From: Janibacter sp. A1S7
Lineage (GTDB): Bacteria; Actinomycetota; Actinomycetes; Actinomycetales; Dermatophilaceae
Assembly (NCBI RefSeq): GCF_037198315.1
Contig: NZ_CP144913.1
Coordinates: forward strand, 1,922,001-1,986,000
Length of the DNA: 64,000 nucleotides
Direction: 5' to 3'
Below the pieces are notes generated by a model. It saw only the letters and a list, made by a program, of their open reading frames with translations, was not told the DNA's origin and searched no databases. This document shows, piece after piece, positions 23,581 to 32,060 of this stretch. The position numbers were made by a program, and so were the translations under genes. Numbering within the stretch: the first letter of the stretch is position 1; each line of letters begins with the position of its first letter.

Positions 23581-24261
23581 ATGCTCGCCGATCTGTGGCC
23601 GACCTACGGTCTGCGCATCTGCACGCCCCGACTGTGTCTTCGACTGCCTGACCTCGAGGAAATCGGCGCGCTCGCCGAACTGGCAGGCCGAGGCGTCCGT
23701 GAGCCCGACGAACGGCCGTTCCTGACTCCGTGGACTGAAGGGAGCTCGGCGCAGCGGGCGGAGGTCGTGCTGCGTGACCATTGGGCTCGACTCGCTAGTT
23801 GGCGTGTAGACAACTGGCGGCTGGGGCTTGGGGTCTTTCTTCGTGATGATCAGCCGGTAGGGATGGTGAACCTGCGGGCTCGCGACTACCCGGTCCTGCG
23901 TGAGGTCAGCACCTCGTCTTGGCTCGGTCAAGAACATCAGGGTCACGGCATCGGCACCGAAGCTCGCACCGCCGTGCTGTCGCTGGCGTTCGATCATCTA
24001 GGTGCCACAGACGCCACCACCGAAGTCTTTCCCGACAACCATGCTTCCCAAGGCGTCTCACGCAAGCTGGGATACCAGCCCGACGGGATCTCGCGTGATG
24101 CACGCGGATCCGAAGCTCTCGTCTCCGACCGCCTGCGACTCACCAACACCCGGTGGAACGCCAATGGACACGTTCCCATCACCGTAGAAGGACTCGACAA
24201 GGCGCTGCCGATGTTCTTTGGCCGAACTCTGCAGATGGAGACTGACCAACCGCCACTCTGA
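23581..24261 (+). CDS. GNAT-family acetyltransferase
   Basis: 226 residues from ATG 23581; a GTG at 23575 adds two residues. It matches the RimJ/RimL-like GNAT group: TPRLCLRLPDLEEIGALAEL at the start, PVGMVNLRARDYPVLREVST in the strand region, then WLGQEHQGHGIGTEARTAVL, the acetyl-CoA pyrophosphate loop (Q-G-x-G-x-G/A form), and NHASQGVSRKLGYQPDGISR. The substrate is unknown. The last codons and the following 50 nt are part of a 76-nt repeat shared with 38.4 kb, so its 3' end may have been exchanged. Confidence 0.8.
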   Translation: MLADLWPTYGLRICTPRLCLRLPDLEEIGALAELAGRGVREPDERPFLTPWTEGSSAQRAEVVLRDHWARLASWRVDNWRLGLGVFLRDDQPVGMVNLRARDYPVLREVSTSSWLGQEHQGHGIGTEARTAVLSLAFDHLGATDATTEVFPDNHASQGVSRKLGYQPDGISRDARGSEALVSDRLRLTNTRWNANGHVPITVEGLDKALPMFFGRTLQMETDQPPL

Positions 24262-24309
24262 GGCGACAGGTCCCTCTGACTGCGAACGGGAACCGGAAGC
24301 GGATCGCTG
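24232..24309 (+). repeat. 76-nt repeat, copy 1
   Basis: About 66 of 76 positions match the inverse of 38379-38454 by hand count. It covers the end of the acetyltransferase gene and runs through AACGGGAACCGGAAGCGGAT into the dispersed motif GATCGCTGACCGGTGAG at 24302-24318, 41 nt after the stop codon. Confidence 0.65.
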
Positions 24310-24403
24310 ACCGGTGAGGGCGCGGCATACGGGACGAGACCGAGCCGCACCCGGAGCCATGGGATCTATTGACATTCGATAGTTGGGCATTGAAACTCAA
24401 TCC

Positions 24404-24883
24404 ATGACGAACAGGTTGCCCATCCTGACACTGCGGGCCGTGCTCGGCATCGCACTAGCTTGCTGCCTCGCCTTGCAGGTGGTGGTACTGCCATGGATGT
24501 CGGGTTGGGTGGCTCATGAGAATCCTGAAGTGGCGTACATGCGCTGGCCCATCCTCACGCTGTCGATCCTTGGTTTGGTGTGTGTCGAGGTCGTCCTGGT
24601 GTGCATCTGGTGCCTTCTGAACGCGGTCCAGACGTCCCGGATCTTCGATCCTCAGCTGTTCGGCTGGGTCGACTGGATCGTGTGGGCCCTAGCCGCCGCA
24701 GCAGGCATCTCGTTCGTGACTCTCGTGTACCTCCTGGCTGCCGCAGTGGGGCCGATCACCGTGCCGGCTTTCGCGCTGTTCGCCACCATCGTCGCCCTGG
24801 GAATGATGTCGCTCATGGTCGTCATGCGGTCCCTGCTGCATCAGGCCACGGCCCTGCGAACCGAGATGGACGCTGTCATCTGA
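24404..24883 (+). CDS. DUF2975-type membrane protein
   Basis: 159 residues from ATG 24404, four predicted membrane helices: LRAVLGIALACCLALQVVVL, WPILTLSILGLVCVEVVLVC, VWALAAAAGISFVTLVYLLA and ITVPAFALFATIVALGMMSL. The topology and the next gene, a small Cro/CI-type regulator that starts at the last base of the stop codon, are the hallmark of DUF2975/YozG-like pairs. Their role is unsettled; some suggest a membrane sensor controlling the regulator. Confidence 0.8.
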   Translation: MTNRLPILTLRAVLGIALACCLALQVVVLPWMSGWVAHENPEVAYMRWPILTLSILGLVCVEVVLVCIWCLLNAVQTSRIFDPQLFGWVDWIVWALAAAAGISFVTLVYLLAAAVGPITVPAFALFATIVALGMMSLMVVMRSLLHQATALRTEMDAVI

Positions 24884-25095
24884 TGGCCATCGTTGTGCGC
24901 ATCGACGTCGAACTCGCTCGCCGCAAGATGTCCGTCTCCGAGTTCGCCTCCCGCGTGGGCATCACGCCCGCAAATGTGGCGGTCCTAAAGAACGGACGAG
25001 CCAAAGCGGTCCGCCTGTCCACACTCGAGGCCATGTGCGCAGTCCTGGACTGCCAACCCGGCGCCCTCCTCGAATGGATACCTGACACCGATTAG
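24883..25095 (+). CDS. XRE-family HTH regulator (YozG-like)
   Basis: 70 residues, nearly all helix-turn-helix: VVRIDVELARRKMSVSEFAS, then RVGITPANVAVLKNGRAKAV and LEAMCAVLDCQPGALLEW. The short HTH_26 form and the partner membrane protein are typical. The start codon overlaps the upstream stop by one base (TGATG), so the two are co-translated. Confidence 0.85.
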   Translation: MAIVVRIDVELARRKMSVSEFASRVGITPANVAVLKNGRAKAVRLSTLEAMCAVLDCQPGALLEWIPDTD

Positions 25096-25141
25096 AGGCA
25101 CCGCCAAGAAGGCGTCAACACCAGCCAGTGGTCCGTTAATC

Positions 25142-25158
25142 GATCGGTCACTGGTTCC
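25142..25158 (+). repeat. Copy of the dispersed GATCGSTSACYGG motif
   Basis: GATCGGTCACTGGTTCC, 47 nt after the XRE-gene stop. The gap 25096-25530 otherwise holds an IS110 scrap and a minus-strand terminator. Confidence 0.5.
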
Positions 25159-25336
25159 GCGTGACGTTCAACGACCGGGACGTTCGAACATGCCTTATGC
25201 ACGCAGATCGGGTCGATCGCCCACCGGCGTCATGGGTGGCAGTGGGCTTGAGCGGAATCGAAGTCCGGGTGGTCGACGCTTCGATCGAATAGCGCGAGGG
25301 TCATGTCTCCCTTGGTGTAACGGGCCCTGGGCCCGA

Positions 25337-25429
25337 GGGTGCAGAAACCCCGCGGTGCTGGAACTGGTGAGGCGATTCGGTGGCCCCACCGGGCTACGCG
25401 CCGCCGGCAAGCGTCGATTAGCCGGTTGG
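25337..25429 (+). pseudogene. IS110-family transposase scrap
   Basis: Frame reading NPAVLELVRRFGGPTGLRAA then GKRRLAGW resembles the helical middle segment of IS110 transposases (P-A-V-L-E-L...G-P..LR.AG..R). Nothing on either side continues the gene. Confidence 0.45.
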
Positions 25430-25485
25430 AGGAGATGCTCGCTGCGACCTCGATGCCCCTCCGTACAGCCACCATAGGCCCCCCC

Positions 25486-25523
25486 AAAAAAAGCCGGGGC
25501 CGAAGAACCAGCACCCCGGGCTT
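25486..25523 (-). terminator. Rho-independent terminator of the secreted/membrane pair
   Basis: On the minus strand GCCCGGGGTGC pairs with GCCCCGGC (one bulge) and is followed by seven T. It starts 8 nt after the stop codon of the membrane protein gene. Confidence 0.75.
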
Positions 25524-25530
25524 CATTCGC

Positions 25531-25926
25531 CTACGCGAGACTCCTCCATGTGCGTCCGGCAGCCCAGACGAGTAGCACTGCGCAAGCACCCACCCACCAC
25601 AGCACTCCAAGTGCCCAAGTCCACCCGTCAAAGACATGCAGTGATTCATCCACCGCGCCTACCCGCATCAGCACCTTCGAGACTAGAGCAATGACGAGCA
25701 CCATCATAAACGGCAGTAGCGTAATAAGAAGCCACTGAGGTACCCGCACTTTTAACATCCCGAACACGAACAGAAGCCCAGTTAACCAAAAGCAGATTGC
25801 CGATACCCATGTAATGAGAGGCGGCGGCCAGGCGACTGCGACAGGTACCAACCACGGCAGGCCAAGAGCCCAAAACCACTGCGTAAATCCACCGTCAGAC
25901 CGTGACACAACTCGGCGCACTAACAT
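25531..25926 (-). CDS. Small membrane protein, possible immunity partner
   Basis: 131 residues with about four membrane helices (WFWALGLPWLVPVAVAW, WVSAICFWLTGLLFVFGML, WLLITLLPFMMVLVIALVSK and WALGVLWWVGACAVLLVW). No family is recognised. The start overlaps the end of the upstream secreted-protein gene by 32 nt, implying tight coupling. A terminator follows, so these two genes form a complete transcription unit. A secreted protein plus membrane partner on one transcript parallels the pair at 16.2-17.3 kb. Confidence 0.6.
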   Translation of the reverse strand: MLVRRVVSRSDGGFTQWFWALGLPWLVPVAVAWPPPLITWVSAICFWLTGLLFVFGMLKVRVPQWLLITLLPFMMVLVIALVSKVLMRVGAVDESLHVFDGWTWALGVLWWVGACAVLLVWAAGRTWRSLA

Positions 25927-27232
25927 CGGGGTTGAAATCCAAGGTTACGTCCGCATTGTTCACTGGCGTGTTACTTAGGTTTAGGAATCCTTGGTTCCTA
26001 AACCGGTACAAACACCCACTTGGTTTCGCGGGGTTGGACTCATCGTCCGCAGCAGCCCACAACACCTCGTGCATGGGAGCTTTGTCGTGCGACGCTTCGA
26101 CACTAACCCACCCATTTGAAGTATGGCGGTAGTCGTAATCTACACTAATTGCGGGGGCGGGAGTAGGTGCATGGGGAGGGTTTGGGTTAGGTAGATTACA
26201 CAGCGGGTTCGATGAATCCATTTTCACAATTCGGGTCGCCGCACCCAAATCCCCGAGATTTGGCGGCAGTATTTCCGAGAAGCCACTCTCCAAGGTGACA
26301 TCATTTTGAGCGTTGGCCTGGGCAGTTTGCAAAAGCTGGCCGTTCTCGTCATATGCTGTAGTTATGCCAGTCTCTTTTGACACCAAATTGTCGTAGATGG
26401 TGGGATTCACCCACGCTGACCCTCGCCAATTACTGGCGACAGCTGACCCGACCCTGAATCGTCGAGTGTCAGTTGTGTATAGGTCAGGAATGGTATCAAC
26501 AAAATCTCGGTTATCTCCACCATAGGAGTCATACCCGAGAGTCAGATATTCTGTACACGTAGGAACACCGAGCAGTTTGGCTTGGACCTTGTTCTCTTCA
26601 ATAAAGGCAGCCCAGGCGACGGCCCTCCATTGATCTGAACCCTCTGCAGTTGCAGACGCGATCGTTGAACTGGCGGATGAAGCCTCAGGAATTGTTAGCA
26701 CAAAACTCTCAATTCCGCCATCAGGATCCGATCCAGTGATCAGATATGTACCACTAGCTGCTGTGCTGTTGTCGACAAAGTAGTCTTTCGTTGTCTTTAT
26801 CTTTTGCTTGTCCGGAGTGGATATCTCCCAATCTGATATATCTCTATTAGATGCCCATTCCAAGCCCACCGAATTCTTGGTTCGCGTCCATCCGACGCGC
26901 CTCTTCCTGTCTGAGGGCGCCTTGACCGTGCGATCCACGACCAGATCCTCGGTAACGCCGCTCTTGTTCTGGACTACGTAGTGGCGCATTTCCCCCGCGG
27001 TTGAGCCAGACCGGCTAGGAAGCTCTAGCCATGCTCCACCCCCACCACCCCGCTGGGTTGCACCCGTTCGTCGAATAGAGGAATCCGGTGCAACCACTGA
27101 CAAGCCCGAGGCATCACCAACGATGTCCACATTTGAATTGCCTTTCGCGCCACTACTTGGCGGAGTGCTCCATGTTAGTAGCTGAGCACCGGCGAGTGCG
27201 AGGACGGTCGATGACCTGAGCATTTTCGACAT
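25895..27232 (-). CDS. Secreted protein with a DUF3238-like segment, AT-richer than its neighbours
   Basis: 445 residues. The signal peptide is MSKMLRSSTVLALAGAQLLT. The mature chain has a beta-rich N-terminal half (GLSVVAPDSSIRRTG, WLELPSRSGSTAGEMRHYVV), a central WAAFIEENKVQAK and a YGGDNRDFVDTIPDLYTTDT block resembling DUF3238 (phospholipase- or invasion-linked proteins of unknown function), a Pro-rich linker and a C-terminal domain ending in a short Cys-containing tail. Base composition and codon use are visibly less GC-rich than neighbours, pointing to transfer. The downstream membrane protein may provide immunity (inference). Confidence 0.6.
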   Translation of the reverse strand: MSKMLRSSTVLALAGAQLLTWSTPPSSGAKGNSNVDIVGDASGLSVVAPDSSIRRTGATQRGGGGGAWLELPSRSGSTAGEMRHYVVQNKSGVTEDLVVDRTVKAPSDRKRRVGWTRTKNSVGLEWASNRDISDWEISTPDKQKIKTTKDYFVDNSTAASGTYLITGSDPDGGIESFVLTIPEASSASSTIASATAEGSDQWRAVAWAAFIEENKVQAKLLGVPTCTEYLTLGYDSYGGDNRDFVDTIPDLYTTDTRRFRVGSAVASNWRGSAWVNPTIYDNLVSKETGITTAYDENGQLLQTAQANAQNDVTLESGFSEILPPNLGDLGAATRIVKMDSSNPLCNLPNPNPPHAPTPAPAISVDYDYRHTSNGWVSVEASHDKAPMHEVLWAAADDESNPAKPSGCLYRFRNQGFLNLSNTPVNNADVTLDFNPDVSAPSCVTV

Positions 27233-27452
27233 ATTCGGGCTCCCTAAGTGATTCTGTTCAGTTGAGAGTACTCTCTTCAGCGAGCGGTTTCCTGTCGAAA
27301 GGCGTTTACTCTCTCCGCGTGAAGTTTGCCGTGGAGCAGCCCGCGAGCCTCGACAACTGATGGCCTCGCCCTCTACGACAGCTGGCAGCAGGCTTTCCCG
27401 GGTGGATCCCCTATGGCGAGCGGTGGGAAGTGCCCCGCGCTACTGAGAGGAT

Positions 27453-27731
27453 GAGGGCTCTTCAACTTTGAGCGTGGTGCTGGGTGTTCACGCCGCGATT
27501 GGTTGGGGCGCGTAGCCAATGATGCGGCATCGGTAGTTGTCGTGGTTGCGGTAGCCCCTGCCGATCCTTTTGAAGGTCTTCGCGGTCAGGTTCGCTGCCT
27601 CGGAACGGGCGTTGTTGACGCGGGTGCGCACGAAGGTGAGCGGCTCGCGACGCCACGCGGTGAGCGTCTTGAACAGCGCGAGGGGTTCGGGCAGTCGGGT
27701 GGCGCGCATGGCCTTGGCCAGCGCGGCCCAC
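27453..27731 (-). pseudogene. ISL3-family transposase, C-terminal fragment and IS end
   Basis: The frame on this side reads RWAALAKAMRATRLPEPLAL, FVRTRVNNARSEAANLTAKT and FKRIGRGYRNHDNYRCRIIG before the stop at 27488: the end of an ISL3 transposase (ARSEAAN...GRGYRN). GGGCTCTTCAACTTTG, starting near 27454, looks like the ISL3 terminal repeat. The other part of the gene lies at 31608-32010, beyond an IS1634-type insertion. A further frameshift there makes the gene dead in any case. Confidence 0.8.
27666..27731 (+). repeat. 66-bp target duplication, left copy
   Basis: Exact copy of 31608-31673; begins GTCTTGAACAGCGCGAGGGG and ends GCGCGGCCCAC. It directly abuts the left end of the IS1634-type element and belongs to the ISL3 transposase gene. 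Confidence 0.9.
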
Positions 27732-28851
27732 CTGACTTGTGCCACCGGGGTACGTCACTGAGGCGGGAGGTCCAGGTCGTCCAAGATGGCGACCGCGTCT
27801 GGGGTGAGGGGGTCCTCGGCATGGTGTTCGTGGCCGGCGATGCGCACGCGGATCTGCTGGATCGGGCGTAGCGCCTGCACGATCTTCTTGATGCTCACCC
27901 CGGTCGCGTCTTGCAGGTAGCGAGCGATGGCCAGGGCAGCGAACACGATGGTCAGGTGCGCCTCTATCGCTTCACGTGAGTGGCTGAATATTGGCCTCGC
28001 GCGCAGGTCGGTCTTGCTCATCCGGAAGGACGCTTCGACCTGCCACAACGAGTGGTAGCTGGCGATGACCTCGCCCGCAGGCATCAGGTCGACGGGGATG
28101 TTGGTGACGTACCCCTTCAGCCCGACCAGCCTGAAGGCACGCTCCAGGGAGGCCTGGTCCAGGACACGGTCGCCGCCGGTGGTCTTGACGAACCTGGGTG
28201 TGCGGGAGGCCTTCTCACCCGCGATGACAGCCTTCGCGCGGTTCTCCTGCAACGTCAACGTCTTCCGATCCCGCACCGCTCGTTTCCTGGAGTAGGCCCA
28301 CACGCCCGCCACGACCCCAGAAACGTGGCTGGGTCCCAGACCGGCTCGGCGCGCTTGGCCGCATCGTTCTCGCCGCGGGCAGCGGCCGTGGCCCGCTTGG
28401 GGGTGATGGTGTCGATGAGCTCCCCGTCAGCGAACGCGTCCCCGTGCCAACGAAAGTGGGACGCCAGATCGCCCGGGGCCTTGACCGCGCGGGAGCCGAC
28501 GATGAACCGCAGCCCGGCCTCATCCAAAGCGGTCAGGTTGCTCGTGGACAGCATCCCGGCGTCGGCGACGACGACCATGTCACTCAGGCCGTGCCGGGCC
28601 TGGAACTGCTGGACGATCGGGATGATCGTGGCTGTTTCGGCCTTGCTGCCCTCGTAGCAGCCGATTTCCAGCGGGAAGCCGTTGCGATCGACCAGCAGAC
28701 CCACGACGACCTGCGGGTCGACCCTCCGCTCCTTCGAAAATCCGACCTTGCGCAGCTCGTCCTCATGCTCGGCCTCGAAGTACAGCGTGTTGGGTCGGTC
28801 CGGGGCGCGGTGGCGGCATTGCTGCTGCCCCGTTTCCCCGGACCGCCCGCC

Positions 28852-28885
28852 GAACCCGCCGTGCGCCTTTCAACGCAACGGGCTC
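28852..28885 (-). ncRNA. Group II intron domain V
   Basis: 34 nt starting GAGCCCGTTGCGTTGAAAGG and ending GCGGGTTC on the minus strand: the canonical length, catalytic AGC near the 5' side, a GAAA-type loop, and closing pairs GAGCC/GGGTTC. Confidence 0.9.
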
Positions 28886-28902
28886 TCCACGAGGTGATGC
28901 CG

Positions 28903-30363
28903 TCAGGCGGCCGTGGCCGGGTCGTAGGGACTGGGGATCCGATTCCCGCGGTACCGATAGCGTCGAACCCGCACTTTCGTGGGGTCGAAGACGGCCACGT
29001 CCGTAGTCGCGATGGGTTTCCAACTGCCGTCTGGGCGGCGGAGCCATCGTTTGACCTTGGACCAGTTCCAGCGGCGCTGCTCGCGCTGCCACGCGACAAA
29101 GCGTCTCCAGGTGAAGTACCGAAGGAAACTGAATCGTCGCCCGGCGATGGCGTGGCGGAAGTAGGACGTCCACCCGCGCAGCGCCGCGTTGACCTCAATG
29201 ATCACGTCCATCATGGGCCGTGGTGACCGGCGAGGGGTCAGAGCGCGGATGGTCTGTTTGATCCTCGCGAACGCTTTGTTGCTGATGAAGACCATGCAGC
29301 ACCACTTGCCGCCTCCTCTGCGTTTCCTCCACTGGATGTGGAAGCCGAGGAAGTCGATCCCTTCGCGTAGGTGCGTGACGCGGGTCTTGGCCTCGGAAAG
29401 CCGCAGCCCGATCCCGGCCAGCACCTCGGCGGCCTGTTCTTTCAGGGCCAGCGCGTCATCCTTGCTGCCGTTGGTCATGATGACGAAGTCGTCCGCGTAG
29501 CGCACGATCCGCCAGTTGCCCAACCCGTGGTAACGACGTTTGGCGCGTTCAGCCTGGCTTGACTGGTCACCACCTGGCTTCCACGGGGCCATGATCGCCT
29601 CGTCCAGCACGGACAAGGCGATGTTGGCCAACAGCGGCGAGATGATCCCGCCTTGTGGGGTTCCCTCACTGGTCGCGGCCTGCAGACCGAGCTCATCAAG
29701 AACTCCGGCCTTGAGGAACGCGCGGACCAGTGCCACGGTCTTCTTGTCCTTGATCCGTTCCCGCACCAAACCCAGCAGGGCAGTGTGGTCGATGTGGTCG
29801 AAACATCCTTCGATGTCTGCGTCCAGCACCCACCGGTACCCGCTGGTGGCGTAGTGGTGGATCTCGGCGACCGCGTCATGGGCGCGCCGCTTGGGCCGGA
29901 ACCCGTAGGAGACCGGCTGGAAGTCGGCCTCGAAGATCGGTTCCAGCACCATCCTCAACGACTGCTGCACGACCCGGTCGGTCACGGTCGGGATCCCCAA
30001 CGGGCGCGACTTGCCGCCCGGCTTGGGAAGGAGCACCCGCCGCACCGGCGAGGGCCGATACGTGCCGTCCTTCAGGCTCGCGGCGATCCCATTCAGGAAA
30101 TCCCCGATCTCACCCCGCTGGGCGATCTGACGCACGGTCACGCCGTCGACCCCCGCGGTGCGAGCCCCTTTGTTTCGTGCCACGTGCTGCCAGGCCACCC
30201 GCAGGTAGTCCGGGTGTGACACGAGGTTGAACAAGTCCCCGAACCGCTGATCGCGGTCGGTCTTGGCCCACCGGTGATACTTGATCTGCGTCCGCGCTAC
30301 CCGCTCCCTGACTTGCTCCATCAAGGCTCGAGCGTCGGAGTTCACCAACGCCTCTTGCGCCAT
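28903..30363 (-). CDS. ltrA: Group II intron reverse transcriptase/maturase
   Basis: 486 residues from ATG 30363 (MAQEALVNSDARALMEQVRE); the longer frame to 30669 is not conserved. RT blocks are in order: NKGARTAGVDGVTVRQIAQR, SRPLGIPTVTDRVVQQSLRM, SYGFRPKRRAHDAVAEIHHY, VLDADIEGCFDHIDHTALLG, TPQGGIISPLLANIALSVLD and the catalytic IVRYADDFVIMTNG. The maturase (X) domain follows (LTPRRSPRPMMDVIIEVNAA, RGWTSYFRHAI). No C-terminal HNH endonuclease with its Cys pairs is present, so it belongs to an endonuclease-minus lineage. It should help its intron splice and retrohome. Confidence 0.95.
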   Translation of the reverse strand: MAQEALVNSDARALMEQVRERVARTQIKYHRWAKTDRDQRFGDLFNLVSHPDYLRVAWQHVARNKGARTAGVDGVTVRQIAQRGEIGDFLNGIAASLKDGTYRPSPVRRVLLPKPGGKSRPLGIPTVTDRVVQQSLRMVLEPIFEADFQPVSYGFRPKRRAHDAVAEIHHYATSGYRWVLDADIEGCFDHIDHTALLGLVRERIKDKKTVALVRAFLKAGVLDELGLQAATSEGTPQGGIISPLLANIALSVLDEAIMAPWKPGGDQSSQAERAKRRYHGLGNWRIVRYADDFVIMTNGSKDDALALKEQAAEVLAGIGLRLSEAKTRVTHLREGIDFLGFHIQWRKRRGGGKWCCMVFISNKAFARIKQTIRALTPRRSPRPMMDVIIEVNAALRGWTSYFRHAIAGRRFSFLRYFTWRRFVAWQREQRRWNWSKVKRWLRRPDGSWKPIATTDVAVFDPTKVRVRRYRYRGNRIPSPYDPATAA

Positions 30364-31607
30364 CGCAGTACCTCCTATCCATCCTCGCTGCCGCCCTTCC
30401 CGATGTGTCCGGCTTTCCCGGACTCGCAGTACTACGGCGGCTCCGCCAGCCCCCGGGCCGATCGGCAGGCGACGCACCCAGCCACACCGACCCGCGCTGG
30501 CTGTACAGGCTCGGCGGGCAGGCCCCGGGGACCTTCCCGTGTTCACTTGCTGTCCGCTGACCGAAGGAGGCACCCGGCTATCTGCCTGCGGCACTCGTCG
30601 GCGACTACTCCGTAGTCCTTCACCGCCGACCCGACCCGGGACATGTAACTCGTGCCCCGGGCGGTCCACCGCCCATCACTCCGGCAGGTGGCTGGCCGCG
30701 CCCGCCCCATATCCACTGGGTTTGAGGCGGTAGTACGTCAAGACAGGTGATGACACCGGTTCCTCGCGTATACCTCTTCGGCTTGCTCGCCGCGCCCACG
30801 CCATCCAACGGTGCTGACGCGACACGGCTTTGTCGGGGCTGCTCCCGCCCTCCCGCACGTCCCTGCGATCAGGCTGCCCCCAGCTACGGACTCCCTGCTA
30901 CGGCAGGGAATCAGGCAAAGGTCTCTCACCTCCACTCGAACAACAAGCGCCTCACGGCGCACCGTCACGTCATACAGGCACAAGGACACGTCCCCACTGC
31001 TGGCGGCATGGGTAAAGCACGCGGCAGCGACCTCGTCGCGATAGCCGCGCTCCTGGGCCCGCGCCAGGGAGCGGAACATCGTGCGCAGCGACGCGTGCTC
31101 GACCCCGACCTCTCCCAGCACCCGCAGCGAGTCCGCCTTCGACGTCGGCTCGATGATCCGAGCCAGCACCAACTCCTTGAACGCCTCATCGGCGACGACG
31201 TCGAACCCGAGCCGCTCGTACACGCTCGACAGCACGTGCCACAGCAGCGCGGACCGCTTGCTGGTGATCACTCCCGACCGGCCCGACTCCTGCCCGTCCT
31301 CGTCGTCGAGGTCGAGGTCCAGCGCTTCCTGACCGGGGCGCAGCCGACGACGTGCCTCGGCCATCAGCACCGCCAACTCGGCATCCGAGCGCGCGGTGCC
31401 CACGTGCTCGATGATGTGGTTACGCCCATCGCGCCGCTCGGCGATCTGCACTTTCGTCGCACCAGAACGACCAGCCGACTTGCGAACGAACACCACGACC
31501 TCGACCCTACCGAGGAGCGGGGTACGTCACTCAGCCCAACGACCCCTCGAGAAATGGCCGAAAAGTCGACCCCGAACGCCGATCACGCATCAGGTGGCAC
31601 GAGTCAG

Positions 31608-31673
31608 GTCTTGAACAGCGCGAGGGGTTCGGGCAGTCGGGTGGCGCGCATGGCCTTGGCCAGCGCGGCCCAC
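31608..31673 (+). repeat. 66-bp target duplication, right copy
   Basis: Exact copy of 27666-27731, abutting the right end of the IS1634-type element. Confidence 0.9.
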
Positions 31674-32010
31674 TCACGCTGGAAGGTGGCCGTGTCGCGG
31701 GCAGCGAGCAGTTGGCGCACGTGTTCTTTGATGCCCCACGCGACGGCCGGGTTCGATGTCCTCCTGCAGGAGCTGGTTCAGGCGCGTGCGTTGACGTACC
31801 GATAGCCGGTCGGCGGCGCAGGTGAGCAGCTTGCGGTACCGGTAGGCGGTGTCGATGTTGCGGCCCCGCCGCTGGTGCAGCTCCCAGATCCGCCGGCGGC
31901 GGACCTTGGTGACCATCTCGTTGGCCAGGCGGATGACGTGCCAGTGATCGGCGCTGATCTTCACCTTGGGCAGAGCCGTGCGGATCCTCCAACGGTAGGT
32001 TCTTTGCACG
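31608..32010 (-). pseudogene. ISL3-family transposase, middle fragment
   Basis: Reads RTALPKVKISADHWHVIRLA, NEMVTKVRRRRIWELHQRRG and RLSVRQRTRLNQLLQEDIEP, then, one frame over, VAWGIKEHVRQLLAARDTAT and FQREWAALAKAMRATRLPEP. CCCGGCCGTC probably has one extra G, causing the frameshift. The first 66 bp (31608-31673) are the right copy of the IS1634 target duplication. The N-terminal third of the transposase and the other ISL3 end are missing beyond about 32010, where a short second ISL3-like scrap (near 32024-32043) is seen. Confidence 0.75.
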
Positions 32011-32060
32011 GGCAAGCGGCCATCTCGTTGGCGAGGCGGGCAAGCCTGCGCTGCGATGTA

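Larger units (their letters stand above)
28789..30962 (-). mobile_element. Group II intron
   Basis: The intron begins GTGCGCC (consensus GUGYG) after exon sequence ending GACGTGACG, and ends CCCAAC before ACGCTGTAC. The splice restores the transposase frame exactly (YDVT-TLYF). Domain V is visible at 28852-28885. Domain VI follows: GGG and CGGTCCGGGG pair with CCCCGGACCG and CCC around one bulged A at 28795, seven nt from the 3' end, as expected for the branch point. The intron-encoded protein lies in domain IV. Confidence 0.92.
27755..31496 (-). pseudogene. IS1634-family transposase, interrupted by an intron and frameshifted
   Basis: Exon 1 (31496-30963, 178 codons) reads MVFVRKSAGRSGATKVQIAE to SLCLYDVT. 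Exon 2 resumes at 28788 with TLYFEAEHEDELRKVGFSKE, VVVADAGMLSTSNLTALDEA and, after a frame change, VWAYSRKRAVRDRKTLTLQE, FRLVGLKGYVTNIPVDLMPA and HSLWQVEASFRMSKTDLRAR. These are IS1634 (IS4-like DDE) blocks. Near 28320 the frames disagree: CTGGGGTCGTGG would read through if one more G were present, so a single-base deletion in a G run (or a sequencing error) breaks exon 2. Intron splicing alone would therefore not restore a full protein. Confidence 0.8.
27732..31607. mobile_element. IS1634-family element carrying a group II intron
   Basis: Left end CTGACTTGTGCCACC (27732-27746); the inverse of the right end reads CTGACTCGTGCCACC (31593-31607). A perfect 66-bp direct duplication of the target flanks the 3,876-bp element. 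Unusually long target duplications are an established trait of the IS1634 group. Without the 2,174-nt intron the element would be about 1.7 kb. Confidence 0.85.

Noticed and set aside
660..25158. The dispersed motif as classical integron attC sites
   Set aside because: No integron integrase is in the window and I could not identify the GTTRRRY/RYYYAAC core pair consistently.
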